The notes: generated from the letters alone by a model not told the origin. Shown: positions 8,288 through 17,698, counted from the first letter of the stretch. The stretch is 64,000 nucleotides of DNA from JAGNHS01 sp964609695 (GCA_964609695.1 CAZSSP010000003.1:150735-214734), one strand, 5' to 3'. Numbers and translations are program-made.

Positions 8288-9469
8288 TTAATTTCCGGTA
8301 TAAGCAACATTCACAACAGCTCCGTTGCTAGGAACTGCAGATCCGTGGAAGACCAATCTGTTTTCGCTTGAAAGGTAAGTCCAGCCATTAGTGGCGTCTT
8401 GCGGATATTGTACGCTGTTAACTGTCACGACTAGATTGCTTAAATTTGGTGTTACAGAAAGTGTGAACTTAGGAAGATAAGTGATTCTTACGCTTTGGCT
8501 AAGTCCAGGAATGTTTCCTGCTGTAAAAACGACTGTGCTACCTGATAAATTCCACTGTGTTCCTTTAGTTTTTTCGGCTCCGTTAACATAAACATGCACA
8601 GTATCAGGATCAAAGTTAGCAATTTGAAGTTCGAATTTGTCTGTAGGTTTGCTCACGTCTTGCGCGAGATCATCAAGGAGTGCAGAAAAGTTCGAAGTTT
8701 TTACGCAGGCAGTGACTGATGTAGAGCTATTTTGTTGGTATTGGGCATCCAGTAATCTTGTAGTGTCCATGAAGCGTGTTCCAACTTTTTCGTCGATGTA
8801 TGTTGGATCTGCTGTGCAACCACTGTTTCCAGTGATCACGATAGAACGAGAGCTGACGAAAGCAGAGCTTGGTTTGAAGGCTTTGAGGCTTGAAGCATAA
8901 TTGCTCGCGCTTCGACTTCCGCCTAAGCGACTTTGAGAGAGATCATCGGTATCGGATACGAAAACGTAAACTAATTGCGAACCAGGTCTTACGAAACTAG
9001 ATCCTCGCGCTTGCATTGTTTTTAATGTGGCTTCAAGGCCAAGGGTGGTGTTTTTAGCTAGCGGAGAACCTAAACTATAAAGTTGGTCGATGAAACTATT
9101 TTGAAGAGACGCAGCTTGAGAGGATTCAATAGTGATTCCTCCAATAAAGCTTTGGCTAATAGTGCTGTATTGAGCGGCATCAACGTTTCCGTTGATAAAT
9201 CCAATTCGGTATTTGATGTTTTCGCTCACAAGGCTTTGAGCAAAGTCTGAGAGACTGTCGATAAGAAGTTCTCTTTTGTTTTTCATAGAGTAACTTCCGT
9301 CTACAGTGAAGATGTAATCGGCTTGTAGAATTTGATTGGCTTGTTGGTAGAGATCTTCAGAGTCGATAGTGAAAGAGTCTACAGCTCCTGGAATAAAGGT
9401 TTGTGGTCCTTTACTGCACGAAGCAACTGCAAAAATCAGCGGCAATAGTAGGCATGCATAGCGTTTCAT
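8288..9469 (-). CDS. von Willebrand factor A domain lipoprotein
   Basis: 393 residues. AGGAGT 6 bases before the ATG at 9469 fixes the start. The lipobox AVASC follows a hydrophobic stretch. The vWA fold starts at FTVDGSYSM, a DxSxS-type MIDAS metal site, and continues with YVFVSDTDDLS near residue 165. The C-terminal 120 residues consist of two short beta repeats (VHVYVNGAEKTKGTQW and VVTVNSVQYPQDATNGW), similar in pattern to Ig-like or BACON-type modules. It probably binds a protein ligand at the cell envelope. Confidence 0.75.
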   Translation of the reverse strand: MKRYACLLLPLIFAVASCSKGPQTFIPGAVDSFTIDSEDLYQQANQILQADYIFTVDGSYSMKNKRELLIDSLSDFAQSLVSENIKYRIGFINGNVDAAQYSTISQSFIGGITIESSQAASLQNSFIDQLYSLGSPLAKNTTLGLEATLKTMQARGSSFVRPGSQLVYVFVSDTDDLSQSRLGGSRSASNYASSLKAFKPSSAFVSSRSIVITGNSGCTADPTYIDEKVGTRFMDTTRLLDAQYQQNSSTSVTACVKTSNFSALLDDLAQDVSKPTDKFELQIANFDPDTVHVYVNGAEKTKGTQWNLSGSTVVFTAGNIPGLSQSVRITYLPKFTLSVTPNLSNLVVTVNSVQYPQDATNGWTYLSSENRLVFHGSAVPSNGAVVNVAYTGN

Positions 9470-9511
9470 AAACAACTCCTACTGGGTGGGATGCAAGGTC
9501 GGTGCCAGTGT

Positions 9512-10429
9512 CTAGTTTGTGCTTATAAGTTGGGTTGCAAATGCAATATCTTTTTGAATTTGTTCGCGAAGTTCCAAGAGCGATGAAAATTTCATTTCGC
9601 TACGAATCCTGTCGATAAATTCGACAGCTATTCTTTTTTCATACAATGTTCCTGAGTAGTTAAGTAAGTGTGTTTCAATGCAAAGAGGGTGGCCTTCGCC
9701 CAGCGTGGGTTTCACCCCAATGTTTGTGACGGAGTGATAAACTTCGTTTGTTTCTAAAAGAGTCGTTTTTGTGAAATAAACTCCTTTGTTCGGTAAGCAC
9801 ATTTGATAAGCTTGATTGGGGCCTGGAGGAATAAGATTAGCTGTAGGGAAGCCTAAGAGGTGTCCTTGCCTATGTCCGTGGCTCACGGTTTCTTCAAAAG
9901 AGTAATTTCGCCCCAATAATTCTGCTGCAGCTTTGACATTGCCTTCAAAAAGACAATTTCGAATGCGGCTGCTTGAAATATTGCTTTCACCCATTTCGAG
10001 AGCGGGCACTAAGTCGAGTTGAATGCTTCGTTTTTCGCACCAGCTTTTTAAAAATTCCGAATCGCCTTCGCGATTGCGCCCAAAGAAAAAATTGGACCCT
10101 ACGCTTAAATAAGATACGGGAAATTTCTGTTGTCGAATGAGAAAATTTAAAAAATCATCAGCAGATTTTTGTGAAAATTCTTTGTCGAATTTAATAACCT
10201 GAACTTCGTCGATACCGAATTGTTTTAGGAGTTTTATTTTTTGTTCGGGTGAATTGAGTCGAAGCACTTTTTGACCACTGAGCACTTCTCTAGGGTGGGG
10301 CTCAAAAGTCATGGCAGCGCAATTTACAGGAACTTTTTGTTCTGCTTTCCATGCCTTCATGCTTGCGAGCAGTTTTTGGTGCCCTAAGTGAAGTCCGTCA
10401 AAATTTCCTAAAGTCATTGCTGTGAGCAT
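9512..10429 (-). CDS. ribF: Bifunctional riboflavin kinase / FAD synthetase
   Basis: 305 residues, the usual length. The N-terminal adenylyltransferase domain has TLGNFDGLHLGHQ and ISSSRIRNCL. The C-terminal kinase domain has GFPTANL and VTNIGVKPT, followed by ETHLLNYSGTLY. The enzyme makes FMN from riboflavin and then FAD in the cytoplasm. Its start is unusually close to the GNFDG motif, so a few N-terminal residues found in other RibF proteins are missing. No FMN riboswitch is seen upstream. Confidence 0.93.
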   Translation of the reverse strand: MLTAMTLGNFDGLHLGHQKLLASMKAWKAEQKVPVNCAAMTFEPHPREVLSGQKVLRLNSPEQKIKLLKQFGIDEVQVIKFDKEFSQKSADDFLNFLIRQQKFPVSYLSVGSNFFFGRNREGDSEFLKSWCEKRSIQLDLVPALEMGESNISSSRIRNCLFEGNVKAAAELLGRNYSFEETVSHGHRQGHLLGFPTANLIPPGPNQAYQMCLPNKGVYFTKTTLLETNEVYHSVTNIGVKPTLGEGHPLCIETHLLNYSGTLYEKRIAVEFIDRIRSEMKFSSLLELREQIQKDIAFATQLISTN

Positions 10430-10500
10430 AAGTTTTTGAAAACCTTATTAAAATGACACAAATGCTCGATTTTGAAAAGATTTTTCTAAAAAAGCTCAGG

Positions 10501-10516
10501 TGGCACGAAGAATGCG
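10501..10516 (+). promoter_or_regulatory. Sigma-54-type promoter
   Basis: TGGCACGAAGAATGCG matches the RpoN consensus TGGCACG-N4-TTGCA with the exact -24 GG / -12 GC spacing and one change in the -12 block. It lies 68 bases before the ATG of the large exported protein and is the best match noticed in the window. Confidence 0.6.
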
Positions 10517-10583
10517 ACGATAGGTATAAGGGGAGTGGGGGCATTTTCGGCGCATAGGCGCAAAGTCCCTGAAATTACTGAAT

Positions 10584-13500
10584 ATGCGAATGAGGGCATG
10601 GGGTTTTGTTAAGGGCCAAAGTTTTGCATTTTTGAGAAAGCGTGTATTTCGTGTTCAGTTTTTATTAAGTTTAGCTTTAGGGAGTCTTTCTCAAGGCGCC
10701 CAAGCGGGTGTTGTTTGGGACGATTTAAAATCTTGTATGGCCAATCCCAAGCTTTGTGTTACTTCGATTCAATCCTCATTAAAAGCGGGCACAACGAGCA
10801 TCGCCGATATGAGAAGAAACTTTTTGCTTCAGTATGCGATATTAAAAAATAGTCCTCAACTTTTAGCTCAACTCGAAGACATTTTAGGGCCTCTTGCTTT
10901 GAGTGAGACCGATAAATTAAAAATCAAACAGCTTCAAGAGAAGTATGCCAAAGTAAAAATTGATGAAGATCCCACTAAAGATGATCTTAAGGGATTTTCA
11001 AAAGAACTGGTGGATATACTTTCTCATGGAAATATTAACCCCGATCTCTTGGCCAAAATCAGTGAGCCACTTGAATCCGCAGGGCTTCTTGTTCACTCTC
11101 AACTGGACGAAGGCAGTGCTGCTGGCGCTCTTGCTAAAGAGGCAGCTGCATCTGGAGACTTTGAAAAAAGAATTGAAAACATGGCTGCAAGTGGAGGAGA
11201 AATATCGAATCCTTCAAAAGCAAATTTAGTTGAAGAAAAAAACACTAAATCGACGGCGACTAACTCGCCTAGCGACGAAGTGGCTTTAGACGGTAGTCCC
11301 GTTGTTAATAAAAAAGTGGCATCGAATTTAAAAAGCAAAGCAAATCTTAATGGCAATTCTAAAAAATTTGATATTCCTACAGAAGATATTATTCCCTCTT
11401 TTCCTGGGGCCCCAACATCAACGCCCTTGGCTTCGTCTAATTTTGACGGCTCAACGGGTAGTGGCGGCTCTACGGACTTAGTAGAGGAATTTGAGAGAAG
11501 CCCCGCTTCGACTAGTGCTAAACAAGTGCACGGTAATGGGGATTCTTCTTCTACTTCGTCTTCGGGTGGTGCAAGTGCTGGAGCATCAAGCTCAGCGCCA
11601 ATAAAGGGTAGTGGAAATAATGCAACGGATTCTTCGGGCTCTAGTGGAACATCAAGTGAAACAGCTTCTGTGGATACTCAACAAAATGGCTTGAGCCAGA
11701 ACAATGGAACGCAAGATAAAGCAAATACTGCTTCCAGCGATTCACAAGATAATCAGCGGCATGTTTCAACTGATAACGGAACTGCTGCAAAAAATACTGA
11801 TACCCAAGAGCGAAGCACTGAAGACTTTAAACCTAAAGAGGATCCCACTAAAGTTGAGCCTGCAAAAACTGGAGAGGCAAAAACAGGTGTAGAAATAAAA
11901 GGACCCGAAACTTTTAAGGCGACTAAGCCAGAAGTTAAAACTGCGGATAAAAGTTCAGTTTTTACGCAGCAGTTTTTAGATGCTCAAAAATCAAAGGAAT
12001 TAGTCAAGGCCTTTACTTCAAGTGACCAGGTGATTTCACCTCCTAATCTTACTGAAGGGATTAATTTGCTGATGTCACAGGGAAACTATCAACAAGCTGA
12101 AGCTCTAATTAGATCTATGAATCCTGATTTTGTGGAAGAATATCAAAAACAAAAAGCGATAGATGATGAGATTTTACATTTATCTCAAATGGAAAAAGCC
12201 GGTAAAATTACTAAGGAAGTTTTACTAGAAGAAGTTGCAAAAAATTTAGAAGCAAAAGAAAAGTTTAATAAATCTCGTGAAGCCAATAGCACAAATACTA
12301 AGGTTAAAAACGCTGCGAAATCAAAGACAACTTCAAAAGCTTCATCGGTAGTTTCTAAAGATCAAGTTTCTGCTCCCGATCGATTAAAAAAGGCATCCGA
12401 TTTGATTGCCACTTCAATTAAAAGTAGTTCGGAAAACATTCTTCTGGAAACTAGAATAAAGCAAGCTAAAGAAACCTTGGAAGCTAGTTTAAAAAATCCT
12501 CCTTTACTTAACAGTGAGCGATTAGCTGAATGTAAATTGTTTTATAACAAAGCTTTTCTAGGTGATAGGGAGTCCGTTATTGAGCGTTCAAAAGAGTCGA
12601 TAAAAGACTTTGGAGGAAATTTAGATACTGCCGATGTTAAATGTGAAAATTTGAAAATTAATTGGAGACATTCTTTGAGTAGCTACATGATGCCGCTCAA
12701 TCTTATGCATCCGGATGTAAATCCAAATTATAAACAAGATTTGCTTTATAATTGTGTTTCAGCATATTTGAAAATTTCAGCTTATAATAAATTAGCATCT
12801 TCTGAGGCCGACGAATATGTAAAAACGGGTTTAAAACCCATTACCAGTTACAATAAATACATGAGCTCTAAACTTGCTCAAGAAGATAGTTTGGAAATTC
12901 AGGCTAAACTTCTGCTAGTAGCAGAGCCTGAAGAATTGCTTTGTGCCTCTTTAATTCCAGAATACAACTTAAATAAACAAAGAGATTTAGGTAAAGTTCA
13001 TGATTTTTATAAATGTGGCAAAGGAGCTCGAAGTTTAGAAACGCTTCCGCTTTATTTTGATAAAAAGGCTTATGAGAAACGTCTAGGAAATTTACCACTT
13101 GTAGTCACGAGCAAAAATTTAAACGATAAAATGATTGAAGATTCTGAAGGTGTTGGCTTGCCTGTTTATCCCACAAGTACGAATTTAACTGCCGATGGTC
13201 AGTTTGCTAAAACAGCATTTATGTTTAATTTTTTTAAAACAATTGAAATAGAAAATAATCAAATTCATGTGCCCTTTAAACCTTTTGATTCTGAGGAAAT
13301 TGGTCAAAGGTTGACGTTGCTTGAAGCTTCTAAAAGATCAAATTCTAACTCGCAATCAGATAAATTAAAAAGAGACAGAACTTATACTGCAAAACTTTAT
13401 GAGTTACTTTATGGATCTTGTAGTCAATCTTTCGTAGGAGTAGGAGATGATTGTCGGGAGATTTTAAGTCATGATAAAGCGATTAAAGTAAAAACTGCTT

Positions 13501-13661
13501 TAACTAAAGCTAATCAAAGAGCATCACGAGATTTAGATAAGGTGAAATCAGATTTATTAAGTTCTGATGGTATGGAGAAGAATAAACCTTTTAGAGATGT
13601 TGTGGTTAAAAATCTATGTCGTGAAAGAGAACCAGCTTCAACTTCGCTTCACTCAAAATAG
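10584..13661 (+). CDS. Large exported protein with Ser/Thr/Gly/Asn-rich linker
   Basis: 1025 residues. The signal peptide ends at about residue 41 (LALGSLSQGAQA). Residues about 45-200 are helical. Residues about 205-440 are low-complexity Ser/Thr/Gly/Asn/Lys with Ser-Ser-Thr-Ser and Gly-Ser-Gly runs, which suggests a flexible linker. Residues about 450-1025 are helical and contain scattered cysteines (AECKLFY, VKCENL, YNCVSAY, LCASLI, YKCGKG, GSCSQS, DDCREI, NLCRE), likely disulfide-bonded in the periplasm or outside. No domain was recognised. Transcription from the sigma-54-like promoter would make it conditionally expressed. Confidence 0.75.
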   Translation: MRMRAWGFVKGQSFAFLRKRVFRVQFLLSLALGSLSQGAQAGVVWDDLKSCMANPKLCVTSIQSSLKAGTTSIADMRRNFLLQYAILKNSPQLLAQLEDILGPLALSETDKLKIKQLQEKYAKVKIDEDPTKDDLKGFSKELVDILSHGNINPDLLAKISEPLESAGLLVHSQLDEGSAAGALAKEAAASGDFEKRIENMAASGGEISNPSKANLVEEKNTKSTATNSPSDEVALDGSPVVNKKVASNLKSKANLNGNSKKFDIPTEDIIPSFPGAPTSTPLASSNFDGSTGSGGSTDLVEEFERSPASTSAKQVHGNGDSSSTSSSGGASAGASSSAPIKGSGNNATDSSGSSGTSSETASVDTQQNGLSQNNGTQDKANTASSDSQDNQRHVSTDNGTAAKNTDTQERSTEDFKPKEDPTKVEPAKTGEAKTGVEIKGPETFKATKPEVKTADKSSVFTQQFLDAQKSKELVKAFTSSDQVISPPNLTEGINLLMSQGNYQQAEALIRSMNPDFVEEYQKQKAIDDEILHLSQMEKAGKITKEVLLEEVAKNLEAKEKFNKSREANSTNTKVKNAAKSKTTSKASSVVSKDQVSAPDRLKKASDLIATSIKSSSENILLETRIKQAKETLEASLKNPPLLNSERLAECKLFYNKAFLGDRESVIERSKESIKDFGGNLDTADVKCENLKINWRHSLSSYMMPLNLMHPDVNPNYKQDLLYNCVSAYLKISAYNKLASSEADEYVKTGLKPITSYNKYMSSKLAQEDSLEIQAKLLLVAEPEELLCASLIPEYNLNKQRDLGKVHDFYKCGKGARSLETLPLYFDKKAYEKRLGNLPLVVTSKNLNDKMIEDSEGVGLPVYPTSTNLTADGQFAKTAFMFNFFKTIEIENNQIHVPFKPFDSEEIGQRLTLLEASKRSNSNSQSDKLKRDRTYTAKLYELLYGSCSQSFVGVGDDCREILSHDKAIKVKTALTKANQRASRDLDKVKSDLLSSDGMEKNKPFRDVVVKNLCREREPASTSLHSK

Positions 13662-13676
13662 AGTGTTTGAGTTTAA

Positions 13677-15176
13677 TTACAGTCCGATTCTTTGAAGTTC
13701 TTTAAATATTTGGCTTTGTTTAGTGGCGAAGCGCTGTTCTTTCATAGCGGCTTCAAGCATTTCGCGAGCTTTAGTTTTTTGAGCTGCTTTATCGTAGAGC
13801 TTGGAGCAATTTATTAAGCCTTCGAAACTTTTAAATGATTTAAAATCTTTTTGATAGCGATCGCATAATTCAGGACCAAATTTTTCTTTGTTTGAATGCA
13901 CGCAAATTTCAATAATATCGAGTAGGAGATCTTCGCTAACGACGGCTTCTCGCGTGAGAGGAAGAGCGTAGTCTAGGGCAAAATCCATGTCTTGAGCCAT
14001 AGTTTCAGCAGGTGTGAAGTTTTTACTTCGGGCATAATTTAAAAGCGCTAGGGCAGTTTTGCTGCGAATAAAGCGACTTTCAGTGCTTTGTGAAATAGCT
14101 TTTTTGTAATAAATGATTCCACGGCTAATTTTTCCAGCTGTGATTTCACGGTCGCCTAAATTCTCTAAGAGTAAAGCGGAAAATTTATTGGTGAGATCTT
14201 TAGGTTTGTTTTTAATCTTAGAAAGACTTTTGACAACTTCTTGAGCTTCATCAATTCTTTGATTGTAAAGTAAAGATAAACCACGACCTATATAGTACAA
14301 AGCCTCATTGGGATATTTCTTAAGGGCTCTGTTGGAAATTTCGCCGAGTTCGTTGGATTTTTCTGAAGATAAATAAATTAGAATGAGCTGATCGAAAGCC
14401 CATTTTTCGTATTCTGGAAAATGAGTCAGTTTTTCTAGTTTAGAAGTGGCTTGATCAAGCATTTTATTTCGTAGCAGAGTTTTAGCACTCAGATTGAGTG
14501 CTTCGAGGTTGTTTGGTGTTTTAGCTAGAACTTGATCGAGCAATTTTATTCCTTCTTGCCAATTTCCTTCTAAAATATTGAGGTCTGCTTTTCCAAGAAG
14601 CACTTCGGCGGCAATGTTATTGTTGTCTGATTTTAAGGCCGCAATGTCGTCAATTCTTCTGAGAGATTCTCGTCTATATACGGGAAGATGCTTTTCTCTT
14701 TCGGCGGGCGACATTTCTAAGAGCTTTCGTGATTCTAAATTCATGAAAATGTGCCAAGCTTTTAATCTTAGCTCTGAATTTTGAGGATTTATTTTTGCAG
14801 CATCGTCATAAAATAAAATGGCATTGCTCAAATCGTCTCGAAAGGCAAAAAAATCACCGACACTTTCTTTGAAGTCGGCACGGGCTTTGGCTTGATTGGG
14901 GGCATTGTCGTATAGGGTTACAAAAATCTCTTCATAGGATCGTTTACAGCTAAGGTAAAAGGACCGTGGCATTTCACTTTTGTCTTCAGAGCGCATTCTT
15001 TCTAAAATTTTTCGAGTTTCAACCATTAATGTGATTCGTTGCTCTGCTGAAAGCTTTGGGGCTAAGGCATTGGCCCGTGCTGTGTTGATGTCAGAAGTGC
15101 TACAGGGAAGCTCGGCTCGTAGATGAAGGGCAAAAGTCACTAAAACTATGAAGCTGAATCTAAGTCGGCTACTCAT
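13677..15176 (-). CDS. Exported TPR-repeat protein
   Basis: 499 residues from the ATG at 15176. The signal peptide is SFIVLVTFALHLRA, followed by a single Cys. At least six helical pairs with TPR spacing are visible (for example the segments beginning AKINPQNSEL, AKTPNNLEAL, KYPNEALYY and GIIYYKKAIS). TPR proteins scaffold protein complexes; this one is periplasmic. The gene converges on the 1025-residue protein with 15 bases between them. Confidence 0.78.
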   Translation of the reverse strand: MSSRLRFSFIVLVTFALHLRAELPCSTSDINTARANALAPKLSAEQRITLMVETRKILERMRSEDKSEMPRSFYLSCKRSYEEIFVTLYDNAPNQAKARADFKESVGDFFAFRDDLSNAILFYDDAAKINPQNSELRLKAWHIFMNLESRKLLEMSPAEREKHLPVYRRESLRRIDDIAALKSDNNNIAAEVLLGKADLNILEGNWQEGIKLLDQVLAKTPNNLEALNLSAKTLLRNKMLDQATSKLEKLTHFPEYEKWAFDQLILIYLSSEKSNELGEISNRALKKYPNEALYYIGRGLSLLYNQRIDEAQEVVKSLSKIKNKPKDLTNKFSALLLENLGDREITAGKISRGIIYYKKAISQSTESRFIRSKTALALLNYARSKNFTPAETMAQDMDFALDYALPLTREAVVSEDLLLDIIEICVHSNKEKFGPELCDRYQKDFKSFKSFEGLINCSKLYDKAAQKTKAREMLEAAMKEQRFATKQSQIFKELQRIGL

Positions 15177-15268
15177 AGGATTAGTGTAGAGGCCCAAGTA
15201 TAAATCCGCAACAAGGAGTCTTGTGAGTTTTCTAGATGATATGCATAATCAAACTATTAATAAGCGCT

Positions 15269-15604
15269 ATGATTAGAACAATTTTATTACTTCTAATATC
15301 AAACGGTTTTATGACTTATGCTTGGTATGGTCATTTGAAAGATTCAAAAGATAAAGTTCTTTGGGTGGCCATTCTTTTGAGTTGGGGTGTGGCATTTTTT
15401 GAATATTGTTTTCAGGTGCCCGCCAATAGAATCGGTTTTCGATATTTAACATTGCCACAGCTAAAAGTACTTCAAGAGATTATAACAATGGGTGTTTTTG
15501 CGCTTTTTAGCTTTTTATATATGAAAACACCATTAAATCGTAACTATCTCTATGCTTCGTTATGTTTAGTGATGGCAGCTTACTTTATGTTCAAAAGAGA
15601 TTAG
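15269..15604 (+). CDS. DUF486 family small membrane protein (DMT-like)
   Basis: 111 residues and four hydrophobic helices. The signature NGFMTYAWYGHLK, then EYCFQVPANRIG and QLKVLQEIITMGVFALF, is typical of the DUF486 family, distantly related to drug/metabolite transporters. The ATG at 15269 gives the usual length; the frame opens 11 codons earlier. Function is unknown in the family. Confidence 0.8.
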   Translation: MIRTILLLLISNGFMTYAWYGHLKDSKDKVLWVAILLSWGVAFFEYCFQVPANRIGFRYLTLPQLKVLQEIITMGVFALFSFLYMKTPLNRNYLYASLCLVMAAYFMFKRD

Positions 15605-15711
15605 GGCCTGCTGAAAAAATGTCATCTGCTTTGTTCTCGGTCGCTCAGAGCCCTTTGCGCGGCTACTTCGCTCCCTGCGGCCTTGCATCTGACGACTTTT
15701 TCAACAGTCCC
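15604..15711. repeat. MITE/REP-like element with imperfect terminal inverted repeats
   Basis: The ends GGGCCTGCTGAAAAA and TTTTTCAACAGTCCC are inverted copies. Pairing continues inwards for about 26 bases (GTCATCTGC against GCATCTGACGAC). The GC-rich core differs from the flanks. It begins at the stop codon of the DUF486 gene. The end motif resembles dispersed repeats found in other deltaproteobacteria-like genomes; no second copy was seen in this window. Confidence 0.55.
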
Positions 15712-15752
15712 ACTCGTCAATCAAGTATTCTCATTTTTGCTTTTAAGTAATT

Positions 15753-16226
15753 TTATCTGCAATCGTTAATGTTTCTTTCTCCAACGCTTAAGTATCGTTG
15801 ATGTTCGAATTTAAAACCACGAATTTTTCCTTCAACTGTTTCTTCTAGGGTGACTATGCAAGTTTGTTTTTCGGAGTCTGGAACTAGATTTTTGTTGAGT
15901 CTAATGGTGAGCTCAACAGGCTCCACTCCGAATCGATTTTGAATAACTTCTTCGGGAGTTTTAGCTTCAAAAGTCGCAAGGCAAGGAGCATTTTCTCTAA
16001 AGTTTCTGTGGTCTAAAAGTGTAACATCCGCTAGCTCGGGTATTAAGACTTTAACAACGGGCTCGCTGTAGCCTGCTCTTGAAAATTTTAGATTCCATTT
16101 ATTTATAGCCACATCCAATGTTACAGTTTTCTCACTCAAATTGACAGAGATTGGCTCTGCTTGAGCTTGAACGCCCAGGGCTAAGAGCATCCCTACTTTA
16201 AGAAAAATATTTGATAGTGTTTTCAT
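15753..16226 (-). CDS. Exported protein of unknown function, divergent from a LysR regulator
   Basis: 157 residues. The ATG at 16226 has a GGAGGATG SD. The signal peptide is VGMLLALGVQAQA. The mature part is a beta-rich domain of about 135 residues with three Cys (APCLATF, QTCIVTL and the penultimate Cys). No family was recognised. The divergent LysR gene and the palindrome between them suggest it is the regulator's target. Confidence 0.65.
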   Translation of the reverse strand: MKTLSNIFLKVGMLLALGVQAQAEPISVNLSEKTVTLDVAINKWNLKFSRAGYSEPVVKVLIPELADVTLLDHRNFRENAPCLATFEAKTPEEVIQNRFGVEPVELTIRLNKNLVPDSEKQTCIVTLEETVEGKIRGFKFEHQRYLSVGERNINDCR

Positions 16227-16280
16227 TTTACATCCTCCATCCCCTAAGGGGTTAGAGCTAAAATTAGTCACTTTTTAAAT

Positions 16281-16303
16281 ATAAATATAATGAATATATT
16301 TAT
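16281..16303. promoter_or_regulatory. Palindromic operator candidate overlapping a -10 box
   Basis: ATAAATATA (16281-16289) and TATATTTAT (16295-16303) are perfect 9-bp inverted arms around 5 bases. A TATAAT (16286-16291) reading towards the LysR gene lies inside. Position and symmetry fit a LysR autoregulatory site. Confidence 0.45.
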
Positions 16304-16324
16304 TAAATGTAATAAATAGAATTA

Positions 16325-17176
16325 ATGATTAACCCCGTAGATTTGAGCTATTTTATTGAAGCCGCTCGCTCTAAAAATTTTTCGAGAGCTGCGGAGAAGT
16401 TGGGGATAACTCAACCTGCGTTAAGTCATTCTATAAAGCGTATGGAATCTCATTTAAAATTAAAACTCTTTATACGATCAAAGCGAGGCGTTGAATTGAG
16501 TTCGACAGGTCAATTGCTTTATCGTGAAGCCTCAAATCTACTAGGAACTTGGAATAATTTGTTAAGCCACTTAGAGGACGAATCTAAAATTCCGCAGGGT
16601 GTGATTCGTTTGGGTTGTCATGCAGTTGTTGCGCAATATCTTTTACCTAAGTTCTTAACTCATTTCTTAGCAAAATATCCAAAAATTAATTTTCAAATTG
16701 AGCATGGATTGTCGAGAGTCATGGCCGAGCGAGTGTTTAGTTCGCAGCTAGATATAGCGATTGTGGTCAACCCTACTCGTCATCAAGATTTTATTATTAA
16801 GGAAATTTGTAATGACAGAGTTACATTGTGGCGACATAAGAAATTACGTGACTCTAAACTTTTAATGATTGAACCGAGTCTAAAGCAAACTCAAAGTATT
16901 CTGAAAAAATTGAAAGTTAAAAGTTTTCAATTTGAGTCTATTTTAGAATCTTCGAGTTTAGAGTTTTTGTCTCAAATGCTTCTCTCAAAGGCGGGTTGTG
17001 CCATATTACCCGAGAGAGTCGTTGATATGCTTAATTCAAATGAAATAGAAGCCGTCGAGGGTGCTCCTGTACTTTACGACAAGATTTGTGCTGTTTATAA
17101 GCCGCATTTTAGATCCACTGAAAGAGCTCGAGTTTTTACTCAAGAACTTTTAGATTTTTATAAGAACAAGCTTTAA
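16325..17176 (+). CDS. LysR-family transcriptional regulator
   Basis: 283 residues. The N-terminal winged helix-turn-helix (residues about 5-62) has NFSRAAEKLGITQPALSHS, the canonical LysR recognition region. A two-lobed periplasmic-binding-like effector domain follows (from GVIRLGCHAVVA to about residue 275). The start at ATG 16325 lacks a good SD. It probably controls the divergent exported protein and itself through the palindrome at 16281. The effector is unknown. Confidence 0.9.
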   Translation: MINPVDLSYFIEAARSKNFSRAAEKLGITQPALSHSIKRMESHLKLKLFIRSKRGVELSSTGQLLYREASNLLGTWNNLLSHLEDESKIPQGVIRLGCHAVVAQYLLPKFLTHFLAKYPKINFQIEHGLSRVMAERVFSSQLDIAIVVNPTRHQDFIIKEICNDRVTLWRHKKLRDSKLLMIEPSLKQTQSILKKLKVKSFQFESILESSSLEFLSQMLLSKAGCAILPERVVDMLNSNEIEAVEGAPVLYDKICAVYKPHFRSTERARVFTQELLDFYKNKL

Positions 17177-17248
17177 TTTAGTTTTGAATAGAGTCCTATA
17201 TTGCTTATTCAAGGGTGCGCGGTTAGCGTTATAGTTGGAGGAACCATT

Positions 17249-17674
17249 ATGAAAAATAAATTTTGGTGGGGTGTTCTGTGGAGCATTCTGACTGTCTTTG
17301 CAACGGACTTTTTAATTCACCAAGTCTTTTTGAAAGAAACTTACATGGCCACTGCAAGCTTGTGGCGCCCAGCTGGTGAAATGAACACAACTTTACCTTA
17401 TATGTTTTTGGGGCAAGCTTTAGTGGGTTTCTTTTTATTCTGGATTTATTCCATTGGATATAAAGGAAAGGGCTGGAGTGAAGCATGGCACTTTGCACTT
17501 TATTTTGGATGTTTTGAGGCTGGAAAAACTTTTATTATGTTTGCCGTAACTCCCTACACATGGGACTTGGTTTCGGGATGGGTGATTGCAGGATTTTTCC
17601 AAATGTGGGCCGTGGCACTAGTGGCCACTTGGTCTATTAAAACTTGGAAAATCAAACCTTGGGTTTGGGGCTGA
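17249..17674 (+). CDS. Four-helix membrane protein, function unknown
   Basis: 141 residues. GGAGGA (17237-17242) fixes the ATG at 17249. Four transmembrane helices are evident (WWGVLWSILTVFATDFLI; YMFLGQALVGFFLFWIYSI; FALYFGCFEAGKTFIMFAV; SGWVIAGFFQMWAVALVA). The layout recalls the DUF1761-like small membrane proteins, but the assignment is not secure. Confidence 0.65.
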   Translation: MKNKFWWGVLWSILTVFATDFLIHQVFLKETYMATASLWRPAGEMNTTLPYMFLGQALVGFFLFWIYSIGYKGKGWSEAWHFALYFGCFEAGKTFIMFAVTPYTWDLVSGWVIAGFFQMWAVALVATWSIKTWKIKPWVWG

Positions 17675-17698
17675 TTTTTATCTATTTGTATTAAAATT

